This document shows, piece by piece, positions 14,895 through 23,303 of a DNA stretch of 43,564 bases. The stretch is taken from positions 1-43,564 of IMG/VR virus record IMGVR_UViG_3300048590_000037. One strand, 5' to 3'. The translations under genes and the position numbers were made by a program. Position 1 is the first letter of the stretch; each line of letters begins with the position of its first letter. Below the pieces are notes generated by a model. That model saw only the letters and a program-made list of their open reading frames with translations, was not told where the DNA came from and searched no databases. Origin of the DNA: a virus.

Positions 14895-16030
14895 TGGCTA
14901 ATTTATTTTCAGATATGAATGAATGGTATCAAAATAACATTGGGCAGCCTTTTGTTAGAAGTCCTATCGGACAAGCCGTTAGTGGTTTCTTTGGCGTTGA
15001 TGCCACTGATCCTACAAACCCTTCTGATATCTATAAAAATGCTCAAGCTCTCGGAAATTTGCCGGGAATGAACATTCCAGCAGGAGCAGGTAAAGGATTT
15101 ATTCAGTTTCTAGCCCATTCTCCAGAAATTGCCACAGCTATTATGGCTGGCGGAAAGGCTCTTAAAGCCCCTAAAGCTGAATTAGAGTTAGCTAAACAGA
15201 TGTATAATGCTGGAGAGTCTTACCGCGATATTCATGCTGCTACAAAAGTCCACGCTGTTCCCGGTGTTCCTCCACAATGGGAGATTTCTGATGAACCAAT
15301 GAAGCTTTTGATTCCAAACGGGGCTTATCAGAACATGACAAGACCCATACAAGGTAAACTTGGACAGTTTTTGGAGCATAAAGAACTATACGATAACTAC
15401 CCCGATCTTGGGAATATTGATGTTATTCTCAAAAAGGGACCATTAAATGCTTCATACAACCACAGTGGGAATACAATTACTGTTTCCGCAAATAACGTCG
15501 ATGAGGCTAGAAGTGCTTTGGTTCACGAATTAGATCATGCTGTTGCAGCTAGAGAAGGTTTTCCTTCTGGAGGCGATCCTAATTTAATGCTTACAGGACA
15601 AAAAGCAGAAAACCTATACAATAATCTAAAACAACTAGAAGCAAGACTTCAAAGAGATTTAACACAAGGTAGAGCATTAACTGATCCTGCCTATAAAACC
15701 AGTCTCCAAGACGGTTTAAGTAGGACACAAGCAAGAATGAAGCTATACGATACTCTTAAAAACTATCCAGACGATGCAGCGGGAAGGCAAAGAGCATACG
15801 AAGATTTATATGGAGAAATTTCAGCTAGAAACGCTCAAACAAGGCTTGATTTCACAGAAGCAGAAAGATATGCTAAACCACCAGCAGATACAATGGATAT
15901 TCCTCGGTATTTTCCTCTACTTTCTGATGGGTTTGGTGGAGCTTATTATGATTCATACTCTCATCCAGAAGCCCTAATGTCGCCTAAACCACCAAAAAAA
16001 TTTGATCCGTTCGGAGATACTACAGAATGA
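14894..16030 (+). CDS. Zincin-like metallopeptidase domain protein (LPD23-like)
   Basis: Protein of 378 aa between terminase and portal. The central block EARSALVHELDHAVAAREGF carries an HELDH zinc-ligand and Glu signature, followed by GEISARNAQTRLDFTEAER, matching my recollection of large polyvalent protein-associated domain 23 (a predicted zincin). The N-terminus holds a Gly-Ala-rich segment (IPAGAGKGFIQFLAHSPEIATAIMAGG). It could be a maturation protease or be injected; no substrate is evident. Its start and stop overlap those of both neighbours, placing it firmly in the morphogenesis operon. Confidence 0.75.
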   Translation: MANLFSDMNEWYQNNIGQPFVRSPIGQAVSGFFGVDATDPTNPSDIYKNAQALGNLPGMNIPAGAGKGFIQFLAHSPEIATAIMAGGKALKAPKAELELAKQMYNAGESYRDIHAATKVHAVPGVPPQWEISDEPMKLLIPNGAYQNMTRPIQGKLGQFLEHKELYDNYPDLGNIDVILKKGPLNASYNHSGNTITVSANNVDEARSALVHELDHAVAAREGFPSGGDPNLMLTGQKAENLYNNLKQLEARLQRDLTQGRALTDPAYKTSLQDGLSRTQARMKLYDTLKNYPDDAAGRQRAYEDLYGEISARNAQTRLDFTEAERYAKPPADTMDIPRYFPLLSDGFGGAYYDSYSHPEALMSPKPPKKFDPFGDTTE

Positions 16031-18039
16031 ACAATAAATATACTACTAACGAACAGAAACTAATTCAGTTCGTTGTCGGACACACAGATTCGTGGAGAAA
16101 CTGGCGCGATCAAAACTTTGTGAAGCGTTGGGATGAGTATGAAAGACTCTGGAGAGGCATCTTTGATGCTGGTGACAGGCAGAGAGCATCAGAAAGATCG
16201 AAAGTCATCACTCCTATCCTTCAGGATGCTATTGATTCGTACCAAGCTGAGATTGAGGAAGCTATTTTTGGTAGAAATTCGTTTTTCGATATCATTGATG
16301 ACGATGAAAACAAACTAGATACTGAAGAAGTAAAGAAAAAATTACAAGATAACTTCAAAAAAGACGGAATTGAAGAAGCTATTTCTGAAATTATTACCCT
16401 AGCTGCTGTTTACGGTACTGGAATTGGAGAACTGATAGTCAATGAGAAAGTAGAAAAAACTCCTATGACTAAAGAGGTTGCTTCTGGTTTTAGTATGGTA
16501 GGTGTTGGTGAAAAAGATAGGTTTTCTGTTTCTTTAGTTCCTGTTCATCCTAAGAATTTCTTGATTGATCCTAATGCCACAAACATTGAGGGTGCTCTAG
16601 GGTGTGCTATTGAAGAACAGGTTTCTATCCACTCTGTAATCCAAAATATTGAAAAAGGCGTCTATAGAGACGTTGAAATCGGTTTTGACACTCCAGACCA
16701 AGAGTTAGGAGCAAGTCAGGACATTACAGAGTTTGAACATGGTAAAATTACTGTTCTTCGTTATTATGGTCTTGTTCCTAAAGCATACATTGACAACATC
16801 AATAGTGATGTTGACGCTCTAGAACAAGCCTTAGAGACTGAAGGAGAGAATGAAACCCAATATATTGAATCTTATGAGGATTTAGTAGAAGCCATTATCG
16901 TTATTGGTAATGGTGGTACGCTCTTGAAAGCAGAGAGAAACCCGTATAGCATGGAAGATCGTCCAGTTGTCTATTTTCCTTGTGAGAAGCTTCCAAAACG
17001 CTTCTATGGTCGTGGCATTGCAGAAAAAGGCTACAATATGCAAAAGGCCATTGATGCTCAAATCCGCAGTCATTTGGATTCTCTAGCTCTTACTGCTGCT
17101 CCTATGATGGGAATGGATGCTACAAGGATGCCAAGAGGTTTCAAATTTGAAGTTTATCCGGGTAGATCGGTTTTAACTAATGGTTCTCCAAGAGAAGTAT
17201 TAGAACCGCTACAATTCGGTCAAACTGACCCGCAGTTATCACAAACTGCTGCAATTTTTGAGAGAATGCTTCAAAAAGGTACAGGAACGCTTGATTCTTC
17301 CGGCCTAGCTGACGCTGCTGCCGGTGGACAGGCGCGTACTGGTGCTGTAGCCATGTCTCTTGGTGGTATTATCAAGAAAAACAGAAAAGCACTACAGAGT
17401 TTCCAAACATTTTTCTTAATTCCATTCATCAAGAAAACTGCTTGGCGCTATATGCAATTCGATCCTGATAATTTCCCTTCAAAAGATTACGATTTTATTC
17501 CTGTTTCCACTCTAGGAATTATTGCCAGAGAATATGAAACGCAAAATCTGTTAAATATGGCTTCTACTCTAGGGCCAGAAAGCCCAATTGTGCCTCTTTT
17601 ACTGGAAGGAGTTATTGAAAATAGCTCTTTAGCCAACAGAGATACTTTCTTGGAAGCTCTAAAGAAAATGTCCCAACCTTCCCCCGAGCAGCAACAGTTG
17701 AATCAACAAATGCAGGCTTTACAACTTGCACAGATGGAGGCTACAGTACAGGAAGGAAGGGCTAGAGCAGCTAAAGAAGCCGCCTTAGCTCAAAAAGCCA
17801 AGATGGATGCTGCTAAAGCTCAAGCTGAAATTGAAATTATGCCAGAGGAACTACGGGTTCAGATGATTGCTGCCCTTTCCAAGAATTCTGAAACAGAATC
17901 AGAGTTTGGACAGCGTATCAAACTGGCTGAAACAATCCAAAAAGACAAGGAATTGGAGCTAAAAGCGGCGGATATTGCCTCCAACGAAAGGATTGCTTTT
18001 GCCCAAATCCAAGCCTCAAGGGCTAAGAAATCAGCCTAA
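16027..18039 (+). CDS. Portal (head-tail connector) protein
   Basis: Protein of 670 aa forming the ring at the capsid vertex. Podovirus portal features include the N-terminal RWDEYERLWRGIFD and ERSKVITPILQDAIDSY, a central ALTAAPMMGMDATRMPRGFKFE, and a long C-terminal helical, Gln/Ala-rich segment (QQQLNQQMQALQLAQMEATV) typical of the barrel. Identification also rests on position between terminase and scaffold. The start overlaps the previous stop (ATGA). A structured promoter region follows the stop. Confidence 0.9.
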   Translation: MNNKYTTNEQKLIQFVVGHTDSWRNWRDQNFVKRWDEYERLWRGIFDAGDRQRASERSKVITPILQDAIDSYQAEIEEAIFGRNSFFDIIDDDENKLDTEEVKKKLQDNFKKDGIEEAISEIITLAAVYGTGIGELIVNEKVEKTPMTKEVASGFSMVGVGEKDRFSVSLVPVHPKNFLIDPNATNIEGALGCAIEEQVSIHSVIQNIEKGVYRDVEIGFDTPDQELGASQDITEFEHGKITVLRYYGLVPKAYIDNINSDVDALEQALETEGENETQYIESYEDLVEAIIVIGNGGTLLKAERNPYSMEDRPVVYFPCEKLPKRFYGRGIAEKGYNMQKAIDAQIRSHLDSLALTAAPMMGMDATRMPRGFKFEVYPGRSVLTNGSPREVLEPLQFGQTDPQLSQTAAIFERMLQKGTGTLDSSGLADAAAGGQARTGAVAMSLGGIIKKNRKALQSFQTFFLIPFIKKTAWRYMQFDPDNFPSKDYDFIPVSTLGIIAREYETQNLLNMASTLGPESPIVPLLLEGVIENSSLANRDTFLEALKKMSQPSPEQQQLNQQMQALQLAQMEATVQEGRARAAKEAALAQKAKMDAAKAQAEIEIMPEELRVQMIAALSKNSETESEFGQRIKLAETIQKDKELELKAADIASNERIAFAQIQASRAKKSA

Positions 18040-18041
18040 AC

Positions 18042-18079
18042 TGTCAATTTTGTCAGTTTTCTAGCTGACACTATTGACA
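18042..18079. promoter_or_regulatory. 15-bp imperfect inverted repeat overlapping a -35 box
   Basis: TGTCAATTTTGTCAG (18042-18056) and CTGACACTATTGACA (18065-18079) are complementary at 13 of 15 positions around an 8-base loop. The right arm contains the -35 TTGACA. It may be an operator or a structure separating the portal transcript from the downstream promoter. Confidence 0.65.
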
Positions 18080-18103
18080 ACTTAGTTTATATTGTGCTAT
18101 AAT
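18074..18103 (+). promoter_or_regulatory. Near-consensus sigma70 promoter upstream of scaffold and capsid genes
   Basis: TTGACA (18074-18079), 18-bp spacer, TGC and TATAAT (18098-18103). Perfect hexamers plus an extended -10 predict high strength, fitting abundant capsid and scaffold transcripts. The expected start of transcription falls at about 18110, on the next ATG. Confidence 0.88.
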
Positions 18104-18110
18104 ATCTATT

Positions 18111-18362
18111 ATGAATGAATATAATAAAGAAAACAATGATTTAGAGTCTTACTATGAAGAACAGTTATCTATGTTTACTTCACAGGGCTGGAAAGACTTC
18201 ATAGAACAAGTAGAAACCATTGTTTCTGCAAATACGATTGATGCTGTTAACTCTGAAAAAGAACTGTTCTTGACTAAAGGCAGGCTAGATATCCTTCGAT
18301 GGATTCTATCTTGGGAAAATTTAGTTAGAACAGCAATGGAACAGAATGAAATTTCTCTATGA
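18111..18362 (+). CDS. Hypothetical acidic helical protein, 83 aa
   Basis: Reads MNEYNKENNDLESYYEEQLS and continues as a predicted helical, acidic protein with WKDFIEQVETIVSAN and LDILRWILSWENL. It lies directly on the predicted transcription start of the strong promoter and has no upstream ribosome-binding site, so translation may be leaderless. It overlaps the next gene by 17 bp. No family recognised; the position between portal and scaffold suggests a morphogenesis role. Confidence 0.7.
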   Translation: MNEYNKENNDLESYYEEQLSMFTSQGWKDFIEQVETIVSANTIDAVNSEKELFLTKGRLDILRWILSWENLVRTAMEQNEISL

Positions 18363-18582
18363 TTTTAAATGTTCTTCCTGTGGGAATCAGTTTGAAACAC
18401 TGGTAACTCCAACAGAGAAAGAAACAGAATGTATGGTTTGTGGTTCGCTTGCTTCCCGCAAACTGTCAGCACCTAGATCAAAGCTAGAAGGTATTACAGG
18501 GGCTTTCCCTACTGCCTCTGACGCTTGGGCTAGGAAACACGAAGAAGCGGCAAAAATTGCTTATAAACGCGAACAGTCCTAA
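18346..18582 (+). CDS. FmdB-type zinc-ribbon protein
   Basis: Protein of 78 aa opening MKFLYDFKCSSCGNQFETLV, with a second CMVCG knuckle, giving a CxxC...CxxC zinc ribbon like the FmdB regulatory family. The C-terminus is a basic and acidic helix (ASDAWARKHEEAAKIAYKRE). Small zinc ribbons of this type are common between portal and scaffold or capsid genes of phages. A nucleic acid or protein contact role is likely but undefined. Confidence 0.8.
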   Translation: MKFLYDFKCSSCGNQFETLVTPTEKETECMVCGSLASRKLSAPRSKLEGITGAFPTASDAWARKHEEAAKIAYKREQS

Positions 18583-18632
18583 AGCGTCAAGCAATATCTC
18601 CTACAATCGCTCTAGCGACAGGAAAGGTGACT

Positions 18633-19400
18633 ATGGCTATTATTGATCCTCAAGATGAACTGAATCTGCAAGAAGAACAACCTAAGAAAGAACCTGATAA
18701 TACTTCTTCTCTCCCTGAGAAATACAGGGGCAAAAGCGTAGAAGAAATTGTCAAGATGCACCAAGAAGCTGAAGCCTTAATTGGTAGACAAGCTCAAGAA
18801 GTTGGTGAAGTTCGTAAACTTGCCGATGATTTAATCAAGAGACAATTCAATACACAGACTCCACAAGAGCCTGCGAAAGAGTCAGAAGTCGAGGACGTTG
18901 ATTTTTTTGTTGATCCTAAACAAGCAGTTAATAGGGTTCTTGAGAACAATCCGATTCTGAAAGAAATTAAAGAATCTGTTGCAAGCTCAAAAGCCGAAGC
19001 TGTCAAGGCTAAGTTGGTACAGAAACATCCTGATGTAGAAGCTATTGTTAAAGACCCTCAATTCTTTGAATGGGTCAAAGGTAATAGAGTCCGCATCGCC
19101 CTGTTTCAAGCTGCCGATCAAGGACTTGATTTAGATGCTGCTGATGAATTATTCTCAAACTATAAGCTCCACAAACAAATTAAAGAAAAGACGGTTTCTG
19201 AAGGAGTTGACGGTTTGAAGGAAGAAAACAAAAGAGCCTTAAAAGCTGCTGTTGTTCCTTCCGGCGATTCAACAGGTGAGACAAGCAAAAAAATTTATAG
19301 ACGCGCCGACCTAATCCGGTTGCAAATCGAAGATCCCGAAAGATACATGAGCCTTCAGCCTGAAATTATGGCAGCTTATTCTGAGGGTAGAGTAAAATAA
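18633..19400 (+). CDS. Capsid scaffolding protein
   Basis: Protein of 255 aa from the ATG at 18633 (MAIIDPQDELNL), with AGGAAAGG upstream. It is highly charged and mainly helical: an acidic, Gln-rich N-terminus, LPEKYRGKSVEEIVKMHQEAEALIGRQAQEVGEVRKL (a common podovirus scaffold segment) and a C-terminal basic, Arg-rich end (IYRRADLIRLQIEDPERY). Location just before the major capsid gene is decisive. It should guide capsid assembly and exit before or during packaging. Confidence 0.88.
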   Translation: MAIIDPQDELNLQEEQPKKEPDNTSSLPEKYRGKSVEEIVKMHQEAEALIGRQAQEVGEVRKLADDLIKRQFNTQTPQEPAKESEVEDVDFFVDPKQAVNRVLENNPILKEIKESVASSKAEAVKAKLVQKHPDVEAIVKDPQFFEWVKGNRVRIALFQAADQGLDLDAADELFSNYKLHKQIKEKTVSEGVDGLKEENKRALKAAVVPSGDSTGETSKKIYRRADLIRLQIEDPERYMSLQPEIMAAYSEGRVK

Positions 19401-19418
19401 AAATTTGGAGATAAAACT

Positions 19419-20369
19419 ATGTCTTATGGTGCTCTAGGTACTAAAAATACCACAAATACTACGGAAGCTAAATTCATCCCGGAAATTTGGTCCGATGAAG
19501 TTCTAGCTTCTTATAAAACAAATCTTGTCATGGCTAACCTAGTTCGTAAAATGAACTTTGTTGGTAAGAAAGGCGATACAATTCATATTCCTGCGCCTAT
19601 CCGTGGCGCTGCTGCGGCTAAAGCTGCTGCAACAGTCATTCAGATTGATGCGGCGACCGCTGAAGAAATGGTTGTGTCAATTGACAAGCACTACCACTAT
19701 TCAAAGCTTATCGAGGATATTACTGCGATTCAAGCTCTTTCCTCAATGCGTAAATTCTACACTGATGACGGTGGTTATGCGCTTGCGACAAAGGTTGATT
19801 CAGACCTTATCGCTCTTGGTGCGGAACTAAACTCAGGTAACGGTACTGCTGCTTACAACGCTGCGTACTCTGGTGCTGATGGTACCACAGCCTTCGTTGA
19901 TGCTACTGGTGTTGGTTCTGGCGCTCTAACAGATGCGGCGATTCGTAGAACCATTCAGCGTCTTGACGACAACGATACTCCCGGCTCACAACGGTATCTA
20001 GTTATTCCTCCTGTTGCCAAGTCAACACTTCTAGGTCTTGCTCGGTTTACTGAACAAGCCTTTGTTGGTGAAGCGGGTTCAGCGAATTCAATCAGAACTG
20101 GTAGAGTTGGTAATATCTACGGTGTGGAAGTCTATGTTACTCCACAGTGCGCCACTACAACTACTACTGGTGCTAGAATTGCGTTGATGTTCCATCGTGA
20201 TGCGTTCCTTCTTGTTGAGCAAATGCGTGTCCGCGCTCAAACTCAATACAAGCAAGAGTATCTTGGTGATCTACTTACCTTCGATACCATCTATGGTGTG
20301 AAGTGCCTACGTGATGGAACTCTAACTGATGTTCCTACAGGTGGTTACGCTCTAGCCATGCCTGCCTAA
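19419..20369 (+). CDS. Major capsid protein (HK97 fold)
   Basis: Protein of 316 aa, preceded by a strong ribosome-binding site (GGAGATAAAACT). Features of T7-like/HK97-fold coat proteins include an N-terminal FIPEIWSDEVLASYKTNLVM, then GDTIHIPAP, a central SKLIEDITAIQ, the RYLVIPP strand, and VRVRAQTQY-like sequence near the C-terminus ahead of YGVKCLRDG. No N-terminal protease or delta domain is obvious. It follows the scaffold by 18 bp and is followed by a stem-loop, which fits high and separate expression. Confidence 0.93.
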   Translation: MSYGALGTKNTTNTTEAKFIPEIWSDEVLASYKTNLVMANLVRKMNFVGKKGDTIHIPAPIRGAAAAKAAATVIQIDAATAEEMVVSIDKHYHYSKLIEDITAIQALSSMRKFYTDDGGYALATKVDSDLIALGAELNSGNGTAAYNAAYSGADGTTAFVDATGVGSGALTDAAIRRTIQRLDDNDTPGSQRYLVIPPVAKSTLLGLARFTEQAFVGEAGSANSIRTGRVGNIYGVEVYVTPQCATTTTTGARIALMFHRDAFLLVEQMRVRAQTQYKQEYLGDLLTFDTIYGVKCLRDGTLTDVPTGGYALAMPA

Positions 20370-20380
20370 TAATCAGGATT

Positions 20381-20414
20381 AACGCGGGGATGGTTTGGAT
20401 ACTGTCCCTGCGTT
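20381..20414 (+). terminator. Stem-loop after the capsid gene (attenuator-like)
   Basis: AACGCGGGGA pairs with TCCCTGCGTT (10 bp with one G-U pair, 14-base loop), followed by TCTTAT, a weak U tract. Probably a partial terminator setting capsid over downstream transcript levels. Confidence 0.6.
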
Positions 20415-20434
20415 TCTTATATAGGAGATAAACA

Positions 20435-20791
20435 ATGGCTAATACAATCGGAACCCCTACAATCGTAGTGAATGGTAATCCAATGCAGTTTCGTGCTCTG
20501 GCAGACAGAGTGTGGACAGTTAAAGCTACTATTTCAAATCAAGATGCTGTAGCCATCGGAGATACTGCTAGATTTTCTCTTACTGTTCCCGGTGTTGCTC
20601 TTGGTGATATGGTGGTTGGAATTTCTGTTGATGAAGATCTTTCAGATGGAACAGACCAAGCAATTCTTTCTGGAATGGTAACTGCGGCTAATACGGTTGT
20701 TGTTCAAGTTGCGGCTGATGCTGGTGAATTTGCTGCTTCTACCTTGAACAACAAAGTAGTTAAAATGCTAATCATTCGTCCAAACTTTTAA
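20435..20791 (+). CDS. Hypothetical virion protein, possible head decoration
   Basis: Protein of 118 aa with a good ribosome-binding site (AGGAGATAAACA). Composition is beta-rich and Ala/Val/Thr-rich: TIVVNGNPMQFRALAD, VALGDMVVGISVDEDL and TVVVQVAADAGEFAA. Such proteins directly after the capsid gene are often decoration or head-stabilising proteins, but I recognise no specific family. Separated from the capsid gene by the stem-loop. Confidence 0.7.
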   Translation: MANTIGTPTIVVNGNPMQFRALADRVWTVKATISNQDAVAIGDTARFSLTVPGVALGDMVVGISVDEDLSDGTDQAILSGMVTAANTVVVQVAADAGEFAASTLNNKVVKMLIIRPNF

Positions 20792-20799
20792 GAGGATCT

Positions 20800-20988
20800 A
20801 TGAAATTTAGATGTAATGCTTCTGGAAATATTTATGAATTTACTCTGCCTATCGACATTAAATCAATGTTAGAGAATCCAGAGTACACTAAAGTAGAAGA
20901 TGAAGAAAAAGAAGCAGTTTCCCAAGCTGACGATTCACAAAAAGAACCTGAAAGAAAAACTCTACATCTAAAGAAACAAGCCGCCTAA
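20800..20988 (+). CDS. Hypothetical small protein, 62 aa
   Basis: Reads MKFRCNASGNIYEFTLPIDI with a single Cys, then an acidic and Lys-rich disordered-looking tail (KVEDEEKEAVSQADDSQKEP). Ribosome-binding site AAGAGGATCT. It is the last gene before an intrinsic terminator. Similar short MKFRC-type proteins occur near head-tail genes of phages; function unknown. Confidence 0.65.
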   Translation: MKFRCNASGNIYEFTLPIDIKSMLENPEYTKVEDEEKEAVSQADDSQKEPERKTLHLKKQAA

Positions 20989-21008
20989 CGGCTATCTTTC
21001 AGAATAGT

Positions 21009-21040
21009 ATAGGCTGGCGCAATGCTGGCCTATTTTATTT
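21009..21040 (+). terminator. Rho-independent terminator before the fibre genes
   Basis: ATAGGC and GCCTAT (21009-21014 and 21028-21033) form a stem enclosing GCGCAATGC, followed by TTTTATTT. It separates the capsid transcription unit from the fibre genes. Confidence 0.7.
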
Positions 21041-21051
21041 GTGGGGTCAAA

Positions 21052-21189
21052 ATGCCTGTTAAATCAAAGAAACAAGAACGACTAATGCTTGCTGTAGCTC
21101 ACAATAAAGAGTTTGCAAAGAAAGTAGGCATTTCTCAAAAGTTGGTAAAGAATTCACTAAAGAGAAACGGAAGAAGAAATAATGTCTGA
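21052..21189 (+). CDS. Small basic conserved phage protein, 45 aa
   Basis: Reads MPVKSKKQERLMLAVAHNKE, then FAKKVGISQKLVKNSLKRNG. MP(V/A)KSKxQxRLM...AHNPEFAKKVGI is a pattern I recall from many phage genomes, always short and basic, function unknown. It overlaps the fibre start by 8 bp. Too conserved in pattern to be accidental. Confidence 0.75.
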   Translation: MPVKSKKQERLMLAVAHNKEFAKKVGISQKLVKNSLKRNGRRNNV

Positions 21190-22405
21190 CTATACAAAAA
21201 TTACTGATTTCGGTGCTAAAGATTCTCTAATCTCTGGTGATCCTTTGAAAGTTATTCGTGGATCAGAAATTGATGATGAATTTGATGCTATTGCTACTGC
21301 TGTAGCGTCAAAATATGATACTGCAACAGCTAATACAGCCCTAGATGCTAAGGCCGATCTTGCTGGAGATACTTTTACTGGTCCTGTGGTCTTACCTGCT
21401 GGTACTGCTGCTGCTCCTTCTCTAACTTTTGCTTCTGATACAAACACTGGTATTAGTAATCCTGCTGCGGATACTCTAGGGTTTTCTACTGGTGGTACTA
21501 TTAGGGCGCAATTAAACAACAGTGGACTTGCAGTTGGAGACTATCTTTCGGCAGCATACCCTCTTGAAGCATGGAAGAATAGTGATGGTATTATTGCACG
21601 ATTTGCAAGAGGGAATGGAACAAATAATCCACGATTGGAAGTATCGGCAGTAGAATCCACCAAGACACTCACTTTAGATGCTACTGGCTCAACTAGCCCA
21701 AATTTTGAAATCAAAACTGGTGGAACAACACGAATGTCTTTTAACACTACGGGACAAGTCGGTATTGGGACTTCACCAAACTCACTCGCCATGCTAAACG
21801 TAGAAGGTGTCACTGGCTGGACTGCATCAGGATGGTATAAATCAATCCGTCTTCCACAAACAAGAGCAATCCAGTTCACAGGCGCATCAAAACATTATGG
21901 CGTGGGAGCATCAGGTGACGAATTCTATATCTTCTCAACAACTGCTGAAGATGGTTCAGCGGCAGCAGACTATCGTTTGCGAATCTATTCTTCAGGACAG
22001 ATTGGTATTCCCGCTCAGTATTCTAACACAACCGCCAGTGCTGCGAACGCCGTTGTTGATTCATTAGGTGTTATCTATCGTTCAACTTCTTCAAGAAAAT
22101 ATAAAGAACAAATTGAAGATTTATATCCTTCCTATGCTAATAAAATTCTAGAGTTTCGCCCTGTTTGGTACCGTTCTAAAGCAGACAGAGATAGAAAAGA
22201 TTGGTCTTACTATGGTTTTATTGCTGAAGAAGTCGCTGAAATTGAGCCTAGATTTGTTGAATTCAGAGAGAATGAAGATGGTACATTAGAACCAGAAGGA
22301 ATCCAATACGACAGAATGGTTGTTCCACTTATTGCTCTTGTTCAACAACAACAGAAACAAATTGAAGCTTTAGAAGCTAGACTAACTGCTTTGGAGGCTA
22401 AGTAA
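21182..22405 (+). CDS. Tail fibre or spike with S74 intramolecular chaperone
   Basis: Protein of 407 aa. The N-terminal part includes DAKADLAGDTFTGPVVLPAG and SLTFASDTNTGI, repeats typical of phage fibre shafts. The C-terminal 105 residues are an S74/endosialidase-type chaperone: SSRKYKEQIEDLYPSYANKI, ILEFRPVWYRSKADR, YYGFIAEEVAEIEP, and a coiled coil (QQQQKQIEALEARLTALEAK). The domain trimerises the fibre and is normally autocleaved at the Ser near SSRKYKEQ. The fibre should mediate host binding. The stop overlaps the next ATG. Confidence 0.9.
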   Translation: MSDYTKITDFGAKDSLISGDPLKVIRGSEIDDEFDAIATAVASKYDTATANTALDAKADLAGDTFTGPVVLPAGTAAAPSLTFASDTNTGISNPAADTLGFSTGGTIRAQLNNSGLAVGDYLSAAYPLEAWKNSDGIIARFARGNGTNNPRLEVSAVESTKTLTLDATGSTSPNFEIKTGGTTRMSFNTTGQVGIGTSPNSLAMLNVEGVTGWTASGWYKSIRLPQTRAIQFTGASKHYGVGASGDEFYIFSTTAEDGSAAADYRLRIYSSGQIGIPAQYSNTTASAANAVVDSLGVIYRSTSSRKYKEQIEDLYPSYANKILEFRPVWYRSKADRDRKDWSYYGFIAEEVAEIEPRFVEFRENEDGTLEPEGIQYDRMVVPLIALVQQQQKQIEALEARLTALEAK

Positions 22406-22677
22406 TGGCTCAGAATACAATTTTAGTCTCTGGAACTACAGCAGCTACTAGTTCTACCTTTTCAGTCTCATCCAACAGCAATGTTGTTGTTGGTTTATTT
22501 GGTACCGGACCTGTTTCCGATGCAGTAGTCTGCCATATCAAAAAAGAAACTCCCGGTGGGGATGTTATTGTTGGAGTTCTTCAAGGCAGTACACCAGTAG
22601 TTATTGCTGGCCCCGGAATCTACAAAGTTGTTCGACCAGTAACAGTAGATAGCGTAGGCGTCTACACAGACTCATAA
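22405..22677 (+). CDS. Hypothetical beta-rich virion protein, 90 aa
   Basis: Ser/Thr/Val-rich protein (TTAATSSTFSVSSNSNVVVG) followed by HIKKETPGGDVIVGVLQGSTPVVI, suggesting a small beta-sandwich. The start overlaps the fibre stop. Probably a virion surface or fibre-associated component by context. No family recognised. Confidence 0.65.
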   Translation: MAQNTILVSGTTAATSSTFSVSSNSNVVVGLFGTGPVSDAVVCHIKKETPGGDVIVGVLQGSTPVVIAGPGIYKVVRPVTVDSVGVYTDS

Positions 22678-22686
22678 GGAATAAAT

Positions 22687-22887
22687 ATGTTTGACGTATT
22701 CAAAAGAAGAAAAGCTGTAACTCTAGCACACGCCAAAGGCTCAGAAGAACCCGCTGTTGCTAATAAATCAGAATTAGAGGTTCTAGTAGAAAAGAATCAA
22801 GAGCTAGGTAGACAACAAGATGCTATTAGACTTCAACGACTAGAACTTAGAAAAAGAATTGATGCTCTTTTAAATGGAGATAAGTAA
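22687..22887 (+). CDS. Hypothetical basic coiled-coil protein, 66 aa
   Basis: Reads MFDVFKRRKAVTLAHAKGSE, then a heptad-patterned helix (LEVLVEKNQELGRQQDAIRL, then QRLELRKRIDALL). Ribosome-binding site AAGGAATAAAT. Possibly a fibre or tail assembly chaperone, judging only by coiled coil and place. The stop overlaps the next ATG by one base. Confidence 0.6.
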   Translation: MFDVFKRRKAVTLAHAKGSEEPAVANKSELEVLVEKNQELGRQQDAIRLQRLELRKRIDALLNGDK

Positions 22888-23303
22888 TGGCTAGCGGAAT
22901 CTATATGCCCTTTATTGAGAATTGCTTTAAAGGCAACATTGACACTGATGTTGATACCTTTAAAGTAATGGCGGTTACTTCTACCTATACAGAAGATCTA
23001 GACCTTCATAACTACAGAGACGACATTACAAATGAAGCTTCTGGAACAGGTTATACTGCTGGAGGGAATACTGTAACTGTCTCTGTATCTGTGGATACTA
23101 CGAATAATAGGGTTGAAATCTCTTTAGGTGGTACTACTTGGCCTACTTCTACATTTACAGCTAGAAAGTTTGTTTATTACAAGTCTAGAGGCGGATTATC
23201 ATCAGCAGATGAACTAGTTGCTGTTGTTGATAACGGTTCAGATGTTTCTAGTGCTGGTGGTACATTCACTCTTAATGCTTCTACCTTAAGGGCGCAATTC
23301 TGA
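22887..23303 (+). CDS. Hypothetical virion protein, 138 aa
   Basis: Protein with the opening MASGIYMPFIENCFKGNIDT and then alternating strands (FKVMAVTSTYTEDLDLHNY, TVTVSVSVDTTNNRVEISLG, ARKFVYYKSRGG). I recall this opening and beta-rich pattern from structural proteins located near tail genes, role undefined. Coupled to both neighbours by one-base stop-start overlaps. Confidence 0.7.
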   Translation: MASGIYMPFIENCFKGNIDTDVDTFKVMAVTSTYTEDLDLHNYRDDITNEASGTGYTAGGNTVTVSVSVDTTNNRVEISLGGTTWPTSTFTARKFVYYKSRGGLSSADELVAVVDNGSDVSSAGGTFTLNASTLRAQF

